A DNA stretch of 13,917 nucleotides from Clostridium sp. AM49-4BH (GCF_003478335.1 NZ_QUFB01000060.1:1-13917), one strand, 5' to 3'. Positions 1 to 9,645 are shown, counted from the first letter of the stretch. Notes: generated by a model from the letters alone, not told the origin. Numbers and translations are program-made.

Positions 1-137
1 CGGATGCAGCATGGGAACGACGTGTGCTGCAACGCTATCCGATCCTGCGTGGCAGTGTGAAGTATATTCAGATAGAGGAGCTGCCACGTACGATGAATGG
101 AAAGTTGGATTATAAGAAACTGCAGGAATACATCTGA
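1..137 (+). CDS. C-terminal end of an adenylate-forming enzyme (AMP-binding family), partial
   Basis: Only the last 44 codons are in the window; the frame is open from base 3 to the TGA at 135-137. The residues ELPRTMNGKLDYKKL match the A10-type motif (LPxTxxGKxDxxxL) at the C-terminus of AMP-binding enzymes such as NRPS adenylation domains, DltA-like ligases and acyl-CoA synthetases. In that family the lysine of the NGK motif contacts the acyl-adenylate and is needed for adenylation. Which acid is activated cannot be told from this tail. No clear hairpin terminator follows the stop; the next landmark is the promoter at 164-192, so the downstream genes probably form a separate transcription unit. 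Confidence 0.75.
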   Translation, partial: DAAWERRVLQRYPILRGSVKYIQIEELPRTMNGKLDYKKLQEYI

Positions 138-163
138 AATCCTTGATTTTATGTCTTAGGTGA

Positions 164-192
164 TTGACTTTTCCCCACCAAGAAAGGATAAT
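164..192 (+). promoter_or_regulatory. Sigma-A-type promoter upstream of the FAD dehydrogenase operon
   Basis: TTGACT (164-169) and GATAAT (187-192) are separated by exactly 17 bases, each one mismatch from the TTGACA/TATAAT consensus. It lies 73 bases before the ATG at 266 and after the stop at 137, so it would start the FAD dehydrogenase, response regulator and kinase unit at about base 199. Confidence 0.55.
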
Positions 193-265
193 AGAATAGA
201 TGCATATGCTTGCTTTTTGGCGATGGGCATACGGCATGGAACATGGGAAAGGCAGGACGTGAAAT

Positions 266-1654
266 ATGGGTAATAAATATGATGTGATTATTGTGGGGGC
301 AGGACCGGGAGGCATTTTTTCAGCATATGAGCTGGTGCAAAAAGCACCCAATCTTAAAGTGGCAGTATTTGAGGCAGGTCATGCGTTGGAGAAACGTCAT
401 TGTCCGATCGATGGTGATAAGATAAAGAGTTGTATTAATTGTAAGAGCTGCTCCATCATGAGTGGTTTTGGTGGTGCTGGTGCATTTTCCGATGGTAAAT
501 ATAATATTACGAATGATTTTGGTGGAACTTTATACGAATATGTTGGCAAGCAAAAGGCAACAGAATTAATGAAATATGTGGATGAGATCAATATGCAGTA
601 TGGTGGCGAGGGCACGAAAATGTATTCTACAGCAGGAACACATTTTAAGAAGCTTTGTCTCCAAAATAAATTGAACTTATTAGATGCATCCGTACGGCAT
701 TTGGGTACAGATATCAATTATGTTGTATTAGAAAATCTCTATGCGTTCTTAAAGGATAAAGTGGATTTCTACTTTGATACGTTAGTAAATCGTGTAGAAC
801 GACAGGGCGAGGCATATCGTGTATGTTGTGATGATGCGGATTATGATTGCGCAAAATGTATTATTTCCGTAGGACGCAGTGGAAGCAAATGGATGGAAAA
901 AGTATGTAATGAATTGGATATCAGCACAAAATCCAATCGTGTAGATATTGGTGTGCGCGTGGAACTGCCGGCAGTTATCTTCTCGCATTTAACGGATGAA
1001 CTTTATGAGAGTAAGATCGTATATCGCACTGAGAAGTTTGAAGATCGTGTGCGCACGTTTTGTATGAACCCTTATGGCATTGTGGTCAATGAAAATACAA
1101 ATGGCATTGTTACGGTGAATGGACATAGTTATGAAGATGCGGATAAACAGACCGACAATACAAACTTTGCGCTGCTGGTCGCAAAGCATTTTTCAGAGCC
1201 GTTCAAGGACAGCAATGGATATGGCGAGAGCATTGCAAGACTGTCGAATATGCTGGGTGGAGGCGTGATCGTACAGCGTTTTGGAGACTTGGTGCGTGGA
1301 AGACGAAGCAACGCAAAGCGTATTGCAGAGGGACTGGTAGAGCCGACATTGGCAGCAACGCCGGGTGATTTGAGTTTGGTACTTCCGAAACGCATTCTAG
1401 ATGGGATTATTGAAATGATCTATGCCTTAGATAAGATTGCACCGGGAACTGCCAATGATGATACACTGTTATACGGTGTTGAGGTGAAGTTTTATAATAT
1501 GGAAGTCGAATTAGATCACAATCTGGAGACAAAATATAAGGGACTGTATATTATTGGAGATGGCAGTGGAGTGACCCATTCCTTGTCGCATGCATCGGCA
1601 AGTGGTGTCTATGTTGCACGTCAGATCGTGGAAGGAACCGGGGTAGATCGATGA
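266..1654 (+). CDS. FAD-dependent dehydrogenase/oxidoreductase (COG2509-like)
   Basis: A 462-residue flavoprotein, probably cytoplasmic since no signal peptide or membrane segment is visible. A Rossmann dinucleotide-binding motif GAGPGG sits at residues 11-16, directly after a hydrophobic beta strand. The C-terminus has the second FAD-binding signature (YIIGDGSGVTHSLSHASASG), in which the GD pair normally contacts the flavin. Between them is a cysteine cluster, C46, C56, C59 and C62 (CX9CX2CX2C), followed by GFGGAGAFSDGKY, which I recognise from uncharacterised FAD-dependent dehydrogenases grouped as COG2509. Substrate and electron partner are unknown. The cysteines could bind an Fe-S cluster or be redox active, but that is inference. 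The ATG at 266 has only a weak GGCAGG-like site before it. The stop overlaps the next gene's start by four bases (ATGA), so translation of the response regulator is probably coupled. Confidence 0.85.
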   Translation: MGNKYDVIIVGAGPGGIFSAYELVQKAPNLKVAVFEAGHALEKRHCPIDGDKIKSCINCKSCSIMSGFGGAGAFSDGKYNITNDFGGTLYEYVGKQKATELMKYVDEINMQYGGEGTKMYSTAGTHFKKLCLQNKLNLLDASVRHLGTDINYVVLENLYAFLKDKVDFYFDTLVNRVERQGEAYRVCCDDADYDCAKCIISVGRSGSKWMEKVCNELDISTKSNRVDIGVRVELPAVIFSHLTDELYESKIVYRTEKFEDRVRTFCMNPYGIVVNENTNGIVTVNGHSYEDADKQTDNTNFALLVAKHFSEPFKDSNGYGESIARLSNMLGGGVIVQRFGDLVRGRRSNAKRIAEGLVEPTLAATPGDLSLVLPKRILDGIIEMIYALDKIAPGTANDDTLLYGVEVKFYNMEVELDHNLETKYKGLYIIGDGSGVTHSLSHASASGVYVARQIVEGTGVDR

Positions 1655-2373
1655 AGCTTAAAATAGCAGTATGTGACGATGATCTGCAATGGAGCGAACG
1701 GATCCGCCAAAGTATTTCTGAGTATATGTGCCATGTGAATCAACAGTGCGACATTCAGGTGTTTGAAAGCGGAGAGGAGCTTTGCGGTGCATTTCATGGA
1801 TCGCACTCGTTTGATATTGTTTTTTTGGATGTTGATATGGATGAGATGGATGGAATGGAAACTGCAGAAATGATTCGTTCCAGAAGCAATCAGGTAACGA
1901 TAGTATTTATTACCGGAGTTGTGGAAGCTGCACCGCGAGGCTATCAATATGGTGCGATGCGCTACATTATGAAGCAGGATATCGAGGAATTGCTGCCGGA
2001 ATGTTTAGGGAGCTTTTTGAAGCAATATTCCGGTATGGATGTGTCTTTCAACATTAAATTTCTTACCGGAATGGAGAACGTTAATTTATCACAATTGGTT
2101 TATGTGGAGAGTAAGGCTCGTAAATTATGTTATGTGTTTGCGGATAAAGTGTTGGAACTGTATGATAATATTACAACGGCACAGAAACAATTGGAGCCAT
2201 ATGGTTTTGTTAGGATTCATCAGAGTTTTTTGGTGAATATGAAGTATATCCAGAAGATCAGTAGTTATCGCGTATATCTTACAACGCACAAAGATTTGCC
2301 GGCTACGAAAGCGAGATATCAAGAGGTAAAAGATCAATTCTTTGAGTACATAGAATATGATAGCGAGGGGTAG
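1651..2373 (+). CDS. LytTR-family response regulator (AgrA-like)
   Basis: A 240-residue two-domain transcription regulator. The receiver domain (about 1-120) has the acidic pair D9/D10, the likely phosphoacceptor D60 in FLDVDMDEMDGME, T88 in the FITG strand and K108 in YIMKQD, so all key receiver residues are present. Residues about 135-235 match a LytTR DNA-binding domain, with the typical YVESKARK and RIHQSFLVNMKYI segments. Family members bind imperfect direct repeats as dimers and control export, peptide or virulence genes. It overlaps the FAD dehydrogenase stop by four bases and ends 6 bases before the kinase start, so it very likely pairs with that kinase. The target promoters are not visible; the operon's own promoter region is one candidate. 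Coupling of a LytTR system to a flavoprotein rather than to an AgrB/AgrD peptide pair is unusual. Confidence 0.93.
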   Translation: MKLKIAVCDDDLQWSERIRQSISEYMCHVNQQCDIQVFESGEELCGAFHGSHSFDIVFLDVDMDEMDGMETAEMIRSRSNQVTIVFITGVVEAAPRGYQYGAMRYIMKQDIEELLPECLGSFLKQYSGMDVSFNIKFLTGMENVNLSQLVYVESKARKLCYVFADKVLELYDNITTAQKQLEPYGFVRIHQSFLVNMKYIQKISSYRVYLTTHKDLPATKARYQEVKDQFFEYIEYDSEG

Positions 2374-2379
2374 TGTACT

Positions 2380-3663
2380 ATGGTAGATTACATACAAGGA
2401 GTGATATTGGTACTATTTGAAGCGTTAATATGTAGTGCGTTTTTGAGTAGTTTCCTACAACGTAAGCATAGAGAAATCCGTTGGCAGATGCTTGAGGTAG
2501 CATCTTTGGCGGGCTTGTATTTGATAAGTGCAGCCACCACATATTATTCAAAATCGCTCCTGATAAGGGGCGGTGGACAGGTGCTTGCAGTGATACTGGT
2601 TGCCGTCATATTTTATCAATGTAAGCTGGTTCATGTTTTAGTGTTAGATCTGGCTTTTTATGGTATTATGATTGCGGTTGATGGGGGAGGCATTGTAATC
2701 TCTGAGGCATTGTTTCGACGAAACCTATTAGAGAATCCAATGTTTCAGGTGATGATATCATTGCTTTTTAAGATGGTTACTTTGGTGATTGTCGTGATGA
2801 TCCGTTATATATGGTCACGAAAAAAACATGTTATGGAAATGCAGAGAGTAGAGTGGATAATGTTGTTTCTTTTTCCACTTATGACAGTATGCATCATGAT
2901 TATTTTGATGACAAGTTATGGAAACGGGACGATGCTTGCCGGTTATGTCGGGATATCTTTAGGGATGATTGTTGTTGACAGTGTGTTGTTTGTGCTGCTT
3001 AGTTATATTTCTGACCGCGAGCGGAAATTGCGTTTGCTTCAGCTGCAGCAGACGCGGGCTCAGGAACGCTTAAAAATGTATCAGGAACTAAATGTTACCA
3101 ATACATATCACAAAAAGATATTGCATGATTACAGTAATCAGCTGCATTGCATTCAGGGGTTGATGGCGGATCAACAATACGAGAAGGCAAAAGAATATGC
3201 ACAGAAATTGACAAATGACCTTTGTCAAGGCAGTGATTTTATTGATGTCCATAATACGATTGTGAATGTTGTCTTAAATCAAAAGTATCGTTTGGCAACA
3301 CAGAAAGGCATCAAAATAATATTTGATATCATGGACTTTTCGGAGATTAAATTAGACGATCAGGATGTTGTGATCTTGCTGTCCAATTTGTTGGACAATG
3401 CGATAGAAGCGACTGCGAAAGAAACAGCGCACAAGGTGATCAAGATCAAATTATTAAATAAAAACGATACCGTCATCATTAGTATTAGTAATCGAATAAG
3501 TAAACCGGTTAAAATCGTTAATGGAATGATTCAGACATCGAAATCTGATAAAGAAAATCATGGTATTGGACTGAATAATATTATGACAATCGTGAAAAAG
3601 TATGATGGCGATGCGAGAATGCGATATAAGGATGGATGGTTTTATTATACGGCTATACTATAA
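2380..3663 (+). CDS. Membrane sensor histidine kinase with GHKL ATPase domain (AgrC-like)
   Basis: A 427-residue sensor kinase. The first 210 residues contain six or seven hydrophobic segments (about 7-27, 36-54, 66-80, 86-108, 121-142, 158-178 and 185-209), forming a polytopic membrane sensor with little extracellular loop, as in AgrC. A charged coiled segment (210-240) leads to the H-box LHDYSNQLH, with H249 as likely phosphoacceptor. The GHKL ATPase follows: N-box LLSNLLDNAIEA (about 332-345) and G-box HGIGLNN (394-400). This class (HATPase_c_5) phosphorylates LytTR regulators such as the gene just upstream. A GAGGGG ribosome site lies 9 bases before the ATG. No AgrD-like peptide gene or AgrB protease is found nearby, so the ligand is unknown; a membrane or redox cue is as possible as a peptide. 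Confidence 0.93.
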   Translation: MVDYIQGVILVLFEALICSAFLSSFLQRKHREIRWQMLEVASLAGLYLISAATTYYSKSLLIRGGGQVLAVILVAVIFYQCKLVHVLVLDLAFYGIMIAVDGGGIVISEALFRRNLLENPMFQVMISLLFKMVTLVIVVMIRYIWSRKKHVMEMQRVEWIMLFLFPLMTVCIMIILMTSYGNGTMLAGYVGISLGMIVVDSVLFVLLSYISDRERKLRLLQLQQTRAQERLKMYQELNVTNTYHKKILHDYSNQLHCIQGLMADQQYEKAKEYAQKLTNDLCQGSDFIDVHNTIVNVVLNQKYRLATQKGIKIIFDIMDFSEIKLDDQDVVILLSNLLDNAIEATAKETAHKVIKIKLLNKNDTVIISISNRISKPVKIVNGMIQTSKSDKENHGIGLNNIMTIVKKYDGDARMRYKDGWFYYTAIL

Positions 3664-3674
3664 TGAAAAGACAG

Positions 3675-3690
3675 AAGGAGGATAATGATG
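3675..3690 (+). promoter_or_regulatory. Ribosome binding site deciding the S1-protein start
   Basis: AAGGAGG at 3675-3681 precedes two adjacent in-frame ATG codons. The first (3685) is only 3 bases away, the second (3688) is 6 bases away, a more usual spacing. I therefore prefer 3688. Confidence 0.6.
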
Positions 3691-4605
3691 GCAGAAAGCA
3701 TGAAAGATTTTGAAACGGAGTTAGAACAATCTTTTCAGGTGATCAAAGAAGGTGATGTGCTGGAGGTAGAGGTCATTGGTATTTCAGAGACAGAACTTAC
3801 CGTCGATCTGAATTACTATACGGAGGGAATCATTCCGCTTGAGGAATGCAGTGATGATCCTGCATTTTCGATAAAAAATGACTGCAATATAGGCGATCGC
3901 ATTCAGGCGATGGTCATTGATGCGGAGAATGAAAATGGTGTTGTGATCCTGTCCAAAAAGGCGGCGCACAACCTAATGATATGGGATGAATTGGAAGAAG
4001 ATTATCAAAATCGTACAGTATTTCAGGTTAAGATCACCGATACGACATCCGGTGGAATTATTGGATATGTGAAAGGGGTACGTGCGTTTATTCCAGCTTC
4101 CAAGATCGAGCTGAATTACGTAGAAGATACCTCTGGTTATTTGGGGATGACATTGGAGGCAATGATCATTACTGTGGATAAAGAGGCAAAGAGATTGGTC
4201 TTGTCGGCGAAAGAAATTCAAAAAGAGCGTAAGGCAAAAGAATATGTCCAAAAAGTTGGACAGCTTACGGTGGGCGATGTAGTGACCGGAACGGTGGACC
4301 GCATCGAATCTTATGGTATATTTATTACGATTGGAGAGGATCTGACCGGCTTATGTCATATATCGCAGATTACCAATAAGTTTATTAAGTCACCAAAAGA
4401 GATTGTCAAACTGGGCGATACGGTTACTGCGCAGATCATTAAGTTAGAGGGAGACCGCGTTTCGTTGAGCATGAAGGCGCTGACAGAGGACGAAGTCCCA
4501 AAGGAAGAAGATGACTATGAGATCCCTAAGGAATTTCAGGCAGATCATGAAGAGGATGCTGATGCCAGTCCGTTTGCAGCACTTTTGAAAGGGATCGAAT
4601 TGTAA
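3688..4605 (+). CDS. S1-domain RNA-binding protein (ribosomal protein S1-like)
   Basis: A protein of 305 residues (306 if the ATG at 3685 is used) built from three S1/OB-fold RNA-binding domains at about 20-92, 108-176 and 195-265. The third is the most canonical: GDVVTGTVDRIESYGIFI, then LCHISQI and a final VSLSMK strand. The first two are more divergent but keep the GD-start and VILSKK/LVLSAK ends. The tail is acidic and ends SPFAALLKGIEL. Short S1-like proteins of this design are common in Firmicutes and bind mRNA or assist translation, but this is shorter than the six-domain S1 of E. coli. It lies 24 bases after the kinase stop and may be read from the same promoter, though no internal terminator or promoter was seen to decide this. 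The lacZ start follows 36 bases after its stop. Confidence 0.9.
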   Translation: MAESMKDFETELEQSFQVIKEGDVLEVEVIGISETELTVDLNYYTEGIIPLEECSDDPAFSIKNDCNIGDRIQAMVIDAENENGVVILSKKAAHNLMIWDELEEDYQNRTVFQVKITDTTSGGIIGYVKGVRAFIPASKIELNYVEDTSGYLGMTLEAMIITVDKEAKRLVLSAKEIQKERKAKEYVQKVGQLTVGDVVTGTVDRIESYGIFITIGEDLTGLCHISQITNKFIKSPKEIVKLGDTVTAQIIKLEGDRVSLSMKALTEDEVPKEEDDYEIPKEFQADHEEDADASPFAALLKGIEL

Positions 4606-4958
4606 CCATAATATGTCAATGAAGAAGGGAAGTGAAACTTGATGAGCATACCACAGTATTTTGAGAATACAGCAATGTTGCATGAGAATACGATGCCGGC
4701 AAGAGCCTATTATATTCCGGCATCTGTTCGAATGGATCAATTGGTGAAACATAGAGAAGAATCGGATCGTCTTCAATTGTTAAATGGTAAATGGAAGTTC
4801 CGGTTCTTTTCTGATATAGGAGATTTTGAGGCGTTGCTGCCGGAAGAAACGAGTTTGACAGACGTGGCTGCCGGTACGGCTTGGGGTCGTGTCGGGGATC
4901 TATTTGAGGAAGGTGGACAGATTGATGTGCCGGGAATGTGGCAGATGGCAGGATTTGA

Positions 4959-6827
<1,869 letters not shown>

Positions 6828-6855
6828 TCTATCAGCTTAATAAAGACTGCCGCTA

Positions 6856-9018
6856 TTGCAGAAAGGGCATGTGATGGGCTTTGATGAGATCGCGGTAAAT
6901 AACGCCGAACCGGTGAATCAGTATGTCAAACGGCTTCTTTCTGGTCCGCAAAGTGGGATAAGTAAAGCTGTCGGCGAAAGCTGCTTGGATAGTCCGCAAA
7001 ATGGGATAGGAAAATCTGTTGGTGAGAGCGGCTTGGGCAGTCCGCAAAATGGGACAGGAAAATCTGTTGGTGAGAGCGGCTTAGACAGTTCGAAAAAAGG
7101 GATAGGAAATATATGCGTAGCTGAGAATGCGAGGGAGCTTGTTTTGTCTGCTAGCGTCTTTCGGTTTGTTTATGACAAGAGAACAGGAATGTTTTCTTCC
7201 CTGCAGTATAACGGCAAGGAGTACTTAAATCGACCTATGGAAGTAACGATTTGGCGCGCACCGACTGACAACGACCGAACGATACAGCATCGTTGGAAAG
7301 CGGCACATTATCATGAAACTTATACAAGGGCGTATGAAACTCGTGTCGAGCAACAGGAACATTTAATTTGCCTTAAGAGCCATGTGGCACTGCTGGCTCC
7401 GACCGTACAGCGGATCTTGGACATGCAGATAGAGTGGCAGATCGATGAGGCCGGAGGCATTGCGGTACATTTTGCTGTTCAAAAAGATCCGGATTTCTTA
7501 GAGCTTCCACGGTTCGGCGTACGGCTCTGTTTGGATCATGCGCTGGAACAAGTAGTATACAGTGGTATGGGACCTCAGGAAAGTTATCGCGACAAGCATC
7601 GGGGCAGCAGTCATGGGCGTTATGAAAGCACAGTTACAGCGATGCATGAGGATTATATTTTCCCGCAGGAAAATGGCAGCCATTATGACTGTGACTATGT
7701 AGAAGTTCGCTATGGGCAAGCATTACCGGGATTGGTGGTGGCGTCCGCTACACCGTTTTCTTTTAATGTATCGCATTATTCAGCAGAAGAGCTTACGCGA
7801 GCGGCACACAATTATGAGTTGCAGGATAGTGGCAGTACCATATTGTGTATTGATTATGCACAGAATGGAATTGGTTCAAATAGTTGTGGTCCGGAGGTGT
7901 TACCACAGTATCGTTTTGAGGAGACGGAATTTACGTTTTCCTTTAAGCTGCTACCTCTGACTGCGGACAAACCACACAAAAGACGAGTACGGTATAAGGG
8001 GAAATATCCTAAAAAGTTTGAGGAGAAATATAAAGAGCTGCAGCCGGAAAAATACGGGGATATGGTACAACACGTGATAGATAAAGGAAATACTCCGGCG
8101 GGAATGCACATTTCTATCATGGTGGAGGAGATCCTTCAGTTCCTCGATATTAAGCCGGGACAGATTGGTTTCGATGCAACGTTAGGGTATGGGGGACATA
8201 CCAGAGCTATGTTAGAGCGTTTGCAGGGGCAGGGACATATGTATGCGACAGATGTAGACCCGGAAGAATCTGCTAAGACCCGAAAGCGATTGGAAGATCT
8301 TGGATTTGGAGAAGATCTGCTTACGATCAAGCTGCAAAATTTTTGCACAATTGATGAGATCGCAGAGGAAGTCGGTGGGTTTGATTTTATTTTGGCAGAT
8401 CTGGGAGTGTCTTCTATGCAAATCGACAACCCTAAAAGAGGCTTTTCCTTTAAGGTGGATGGACCACTTGATCTGCGGTTAAATCAGCAGAAAGGGATTA
8501 GCGCAGCAGAACGTTTGGAGACAATTGGCCGGGATGAACTTGCCGGGATGCTGTACGAAAATTCGGACGAGCCGTATTGTGATGAAATCGCAAAGGCAAT
8601 CACCGATGTTGTCCGAAAAGGCGGACACATAGACACAACGACAAAGCTGCGTGCATTGATCGAGGAGACGCTGCAGTTTATTCCGGAGAAGGAGCGCAAA
8701 GAAACGGTCAAAAAAACTTGTCAGCGAGTTTTTCAGGCACTTCGTATTGATGTCAATAATGAATTCGAAGTGCTGTACGAATTTATGGACAAGCTTCCGG
8801 GAGCATTGAAACCGGGTGGACGTGCAGCAATCTTAACATTTCATTCCGGTGAGGACAAGCTTGTTAAGAAAGCCTTGAAACAGGGATATAAAGCAGGAAT
8901 TTATGCAGAGTATGCACGGGATGTGATCCGTCCAACGGCACAGGAATGTACGAGAAATCCGCGGGCACGGTCAACCAAGATGCGCTGGGCGGTGAAGGCA
9001 GATCACTTACTCCAGTGA
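6856..9018 (+). CDS. rsmH: Chimeric frame: LacZ C-terminal domain fused to RsmH-like 16S rRNA methyltransferase
   Basis: One uninterrupted 720-codon frame. Residues 1-28 are the end of a LacZ sandwich domain, 30-85 the Gly/Ser repeat linker, about 95-368 the LacZ small domain (ending FTFSFKLLPL), and about 369-720 an RsmH/MraW methyltransferase. RsmH adds the N4 methyl group to C1402 of 16S rRNA using S-adenosylmethionine. Its motifs are all present: SAM-binding DATLGYGGHT, LADLGVSSMQIDNPKRGFS, DGPLDLRLN, RVFQALRIDVNNEFEVL, ILTFHSGEDKLVKK and NPRARSTKMRW. The SGED and YGGHT variants and the KYPKKFEEKYKELQPEKY extension fit the second-type RsmH paralogue of some Clostridia. The listed first codon is a TTG inside lacZ. 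If rsmH is translated alone, the first in-frame ATG is 8062 (318 residues, the usual RsmH length), with GGGG 2 bases upstream; 8104 is another option. No stop or normal intergenic region separates the two parts. Confidence 0.88.
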   Translation: MQKGHVMGFDEIAVNNAEPVNQYVKRLLSGPQSGISKAVGESCLDSPQNGIGKSVGESGLGSPQNGTGKSVGESGLDSSKKGIGNICVAENARELVLSASVFRFVYDKRTGMFSSLQYNGKEYLNRPMEVTIWRAPTDNDRTIQHRWKAAHYHETYTRAYETRVEQQEHLICLKSHVALLAPTVQRILDMQIEWQIDEAGGIAVHFAVQKDPDFLELPRFGVRLCLDHALEQVVYSGMGPQESYRDKHRGSSHGRYESTVTAMHEDYIFPQENGSHYDCDYVEVRYGQALPGLVVASATPFSFNVSHYSAEELTRAAHNYELQDSGSTILCIDYAQNGIGSNSCGPEVLPQYRFEETEFTFSFKLLPLTADKPHKRRVRYKGKYPKKFEEKYKELQPEKYGDMVQHVIDKGNTPAGMHISIMVEEILQFLDIKPGQIGFDATLGYGGHTRAMLERLQGQGHMYATDVDPEESAKTRKRLEDLGFGEDLLTIKLQNFCTIDEIAEEVGGFDFILADLGVSSMQIDNPKRGFSFKVDGPLDLRLNQQKGISAAERLETIGRDELAGMLYENSDEPYCDEIAKAITDVVRKGGHIDTTTKLRALIEETLQFIPEKERKETVKKTCQRVFQALRIDVNNEFEVLYEFMDKLPGALKPGGRAAILTFHSGEDKLVKKALKQGYKAGIYAEYARDVIRPTAQECTRNPRARSTKMRWAVKADHLLQ
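6943..7110 (+). repeat. 48-bp tandem repeat, 3.5 copies, inside lacZ
   Basis: Copies begin at 6943, 6991, 7039 and 7087 (the last one partial). In frame they encode 16-residue units: GPQSGISKAVGESCLD, SPQNGIGKSVGESGLG, SPQNGTGKSVGESGLD, then SSKKGIGN. Copies 2 and 3 are nearly identical at the DNA level; copies 1 and 4 have diverged. The repeat is Gly/Ser rich and lies in the linker between the penultimate and last LacZ domains, which is not a repeat in typical LacZ. Confidence 0.9.
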
Positions 9019-9091
9019 AGAAATGTCAACAGAAATCAATAAGGTAATGCAAAGCGTGGAGGTTCTGCAGAACACGATGCACGAATTTTAG
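9002..9091 (+). pseudogene. Possible remnant of a methyl-accepting chemotaxis protein tail
   Basis: In frame 2, overlapping the rsmH stop, about 29 codons read ITYSSEEMSTEINKVMQSVE and then LQNTMHEF before TAG at 9089-9091. The SSEEMSTEI pattern and heptad-like hydrophobic spacing resemble the C-terminal helix of chemoreceptors. There is no start codon with a ribosome site and nothing upstream continues the homology, so if real it is only a gene end. The last rsmH residues (DHLLQ) may derive from the junction. The piece is very short and could be chance. Confidence 0.25.
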
Positions 9092-9139
9092 GTGTAGGCT
9101 GAATTGCATTATGTTATAAAGGAAGGATGGTATATTGCT

Positions 9140-9523
9140 ATGTTACATCAAATGTTTAAGAGTGTGATTGATCAAGATCGTGCAGCAGTAGTAATCTGCG
9201 ATACAGAGCATACGATCGTGTATATGAATCCGGCAGCAGTGCAGAATTATGCAAATCGTGGTGGAGCGGAATTGGTTGGAAAGAGTCTGCTTGCCTGCCA
9301 CAACGAGCGATCAAATGAAATGATCCGTAAAATAGTATCTTGGTTTGCGGACAGCAAAGAACACAATATGATCCATACATTTTACAATGAAAAGCAAAAT
9401 AAAGACGTGTATATGGTGGCATTGCGGGATGAGGACGGAGAGTTGCTCGGCTATTATGAAAAGCATGAATTTCGTAATAAAGAAACAGCGAAAATGTATG
9501 ATTTTGAGCAGTCGTTAGTGTGA
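9140..9523 (+). CDS. Small single-domain PAS protein
   Basis: A 127-residue protein that is essentially one PAS domain: FKSVIDQDRAAVVICDTEHTI strand region, YMNPAAVQNYANRGG (the common PAS N-cap), a segment with LLACHNERS, and final strands DVYMVALRDEDG and LLGYYEKHEF. It has no output domain, transmembrane segment or HTH, so it may act as a stand-alone sensor or partner. The Cys-His pair (LLACHN) has a counterpart (VFSCHP) in the PAS domain of the DUF438 protein at 12493-13695, suggesting the two PAS domains are related. I chose the ATG at 9140; AAAGGAAGG at 9118-9126 lies 13 bases upstream, rather far. An in-frame TTG at 9104 gives a longer but less convincing start. Ligand and role are unknown. 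Confidence 0.75.
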   Translation: MLHQMFKSVIDQDRAAVVICDTEHTIVYMNPAAVQNYANRGGAELVGKSLLACHNERSNEMIRKIVSWFADSKEHNMIHTFYNEKQNKDVYMVALRDEDGELLGYYEKHEFRNKETAKMYDFEQSLV

Positions 9524-9581
9524 AAACCTGTCTTTAATTTATAGGGTACAAGCAAACCTGTCTTTAATTTATTATAGGGTA
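9524..9581 (+). repeat. Direct repeat pair, period 30 bp
   Basis: AAACCTGTCTTTAATTTATA then GGGTA (9524-9548) recurs at 9554-9581 as AAACCTGTCTTTAATTTATT then ATAGGGTA, with 3 extra bases. The first copy starts immediately after the PAS gene stop. Two copies only, so not CRISPR; it may be a duplicated untranslated tail or a dispersed repeat. Confidence 0.8.
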
Positions 9582-9588
9582 TAGGAAG

Positions 9589-9609
9589 GGCATCTCTGAA
9601 AGAGATGCC
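9589..9609 (+). terminator. Hairpin downstream of the PAS gene, terminator-like without a T tract
   Basis: GGCATCTCT (9589-9597) and AGAGATGCC (9601-9609) form a perfect 9-bp stem, or 8 bp with loop TGAAA. It is followed by TAATATT rather than a run of T, so Rho-independent termination would be weak. A hairpin of related sequence lies at 11555-11576. Confidence 0.4.
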
Positions 9610-9645
9610 TAATATTAATAACTCAAACTTTGTACTTCAAAAATA

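Noticed and set aside
397..1395. Minus-strand frames inside the FAD dehydrogenase
   Set aside because: They lie wholly antisense to a well-supported gene, have no ribosome sites, and their products do not look like known proteins.
9524..9581. Short CRISPR-like array
   Set aside because: Only two copies with almost no spacer between them and no third repeat, and no cas genes in the window.
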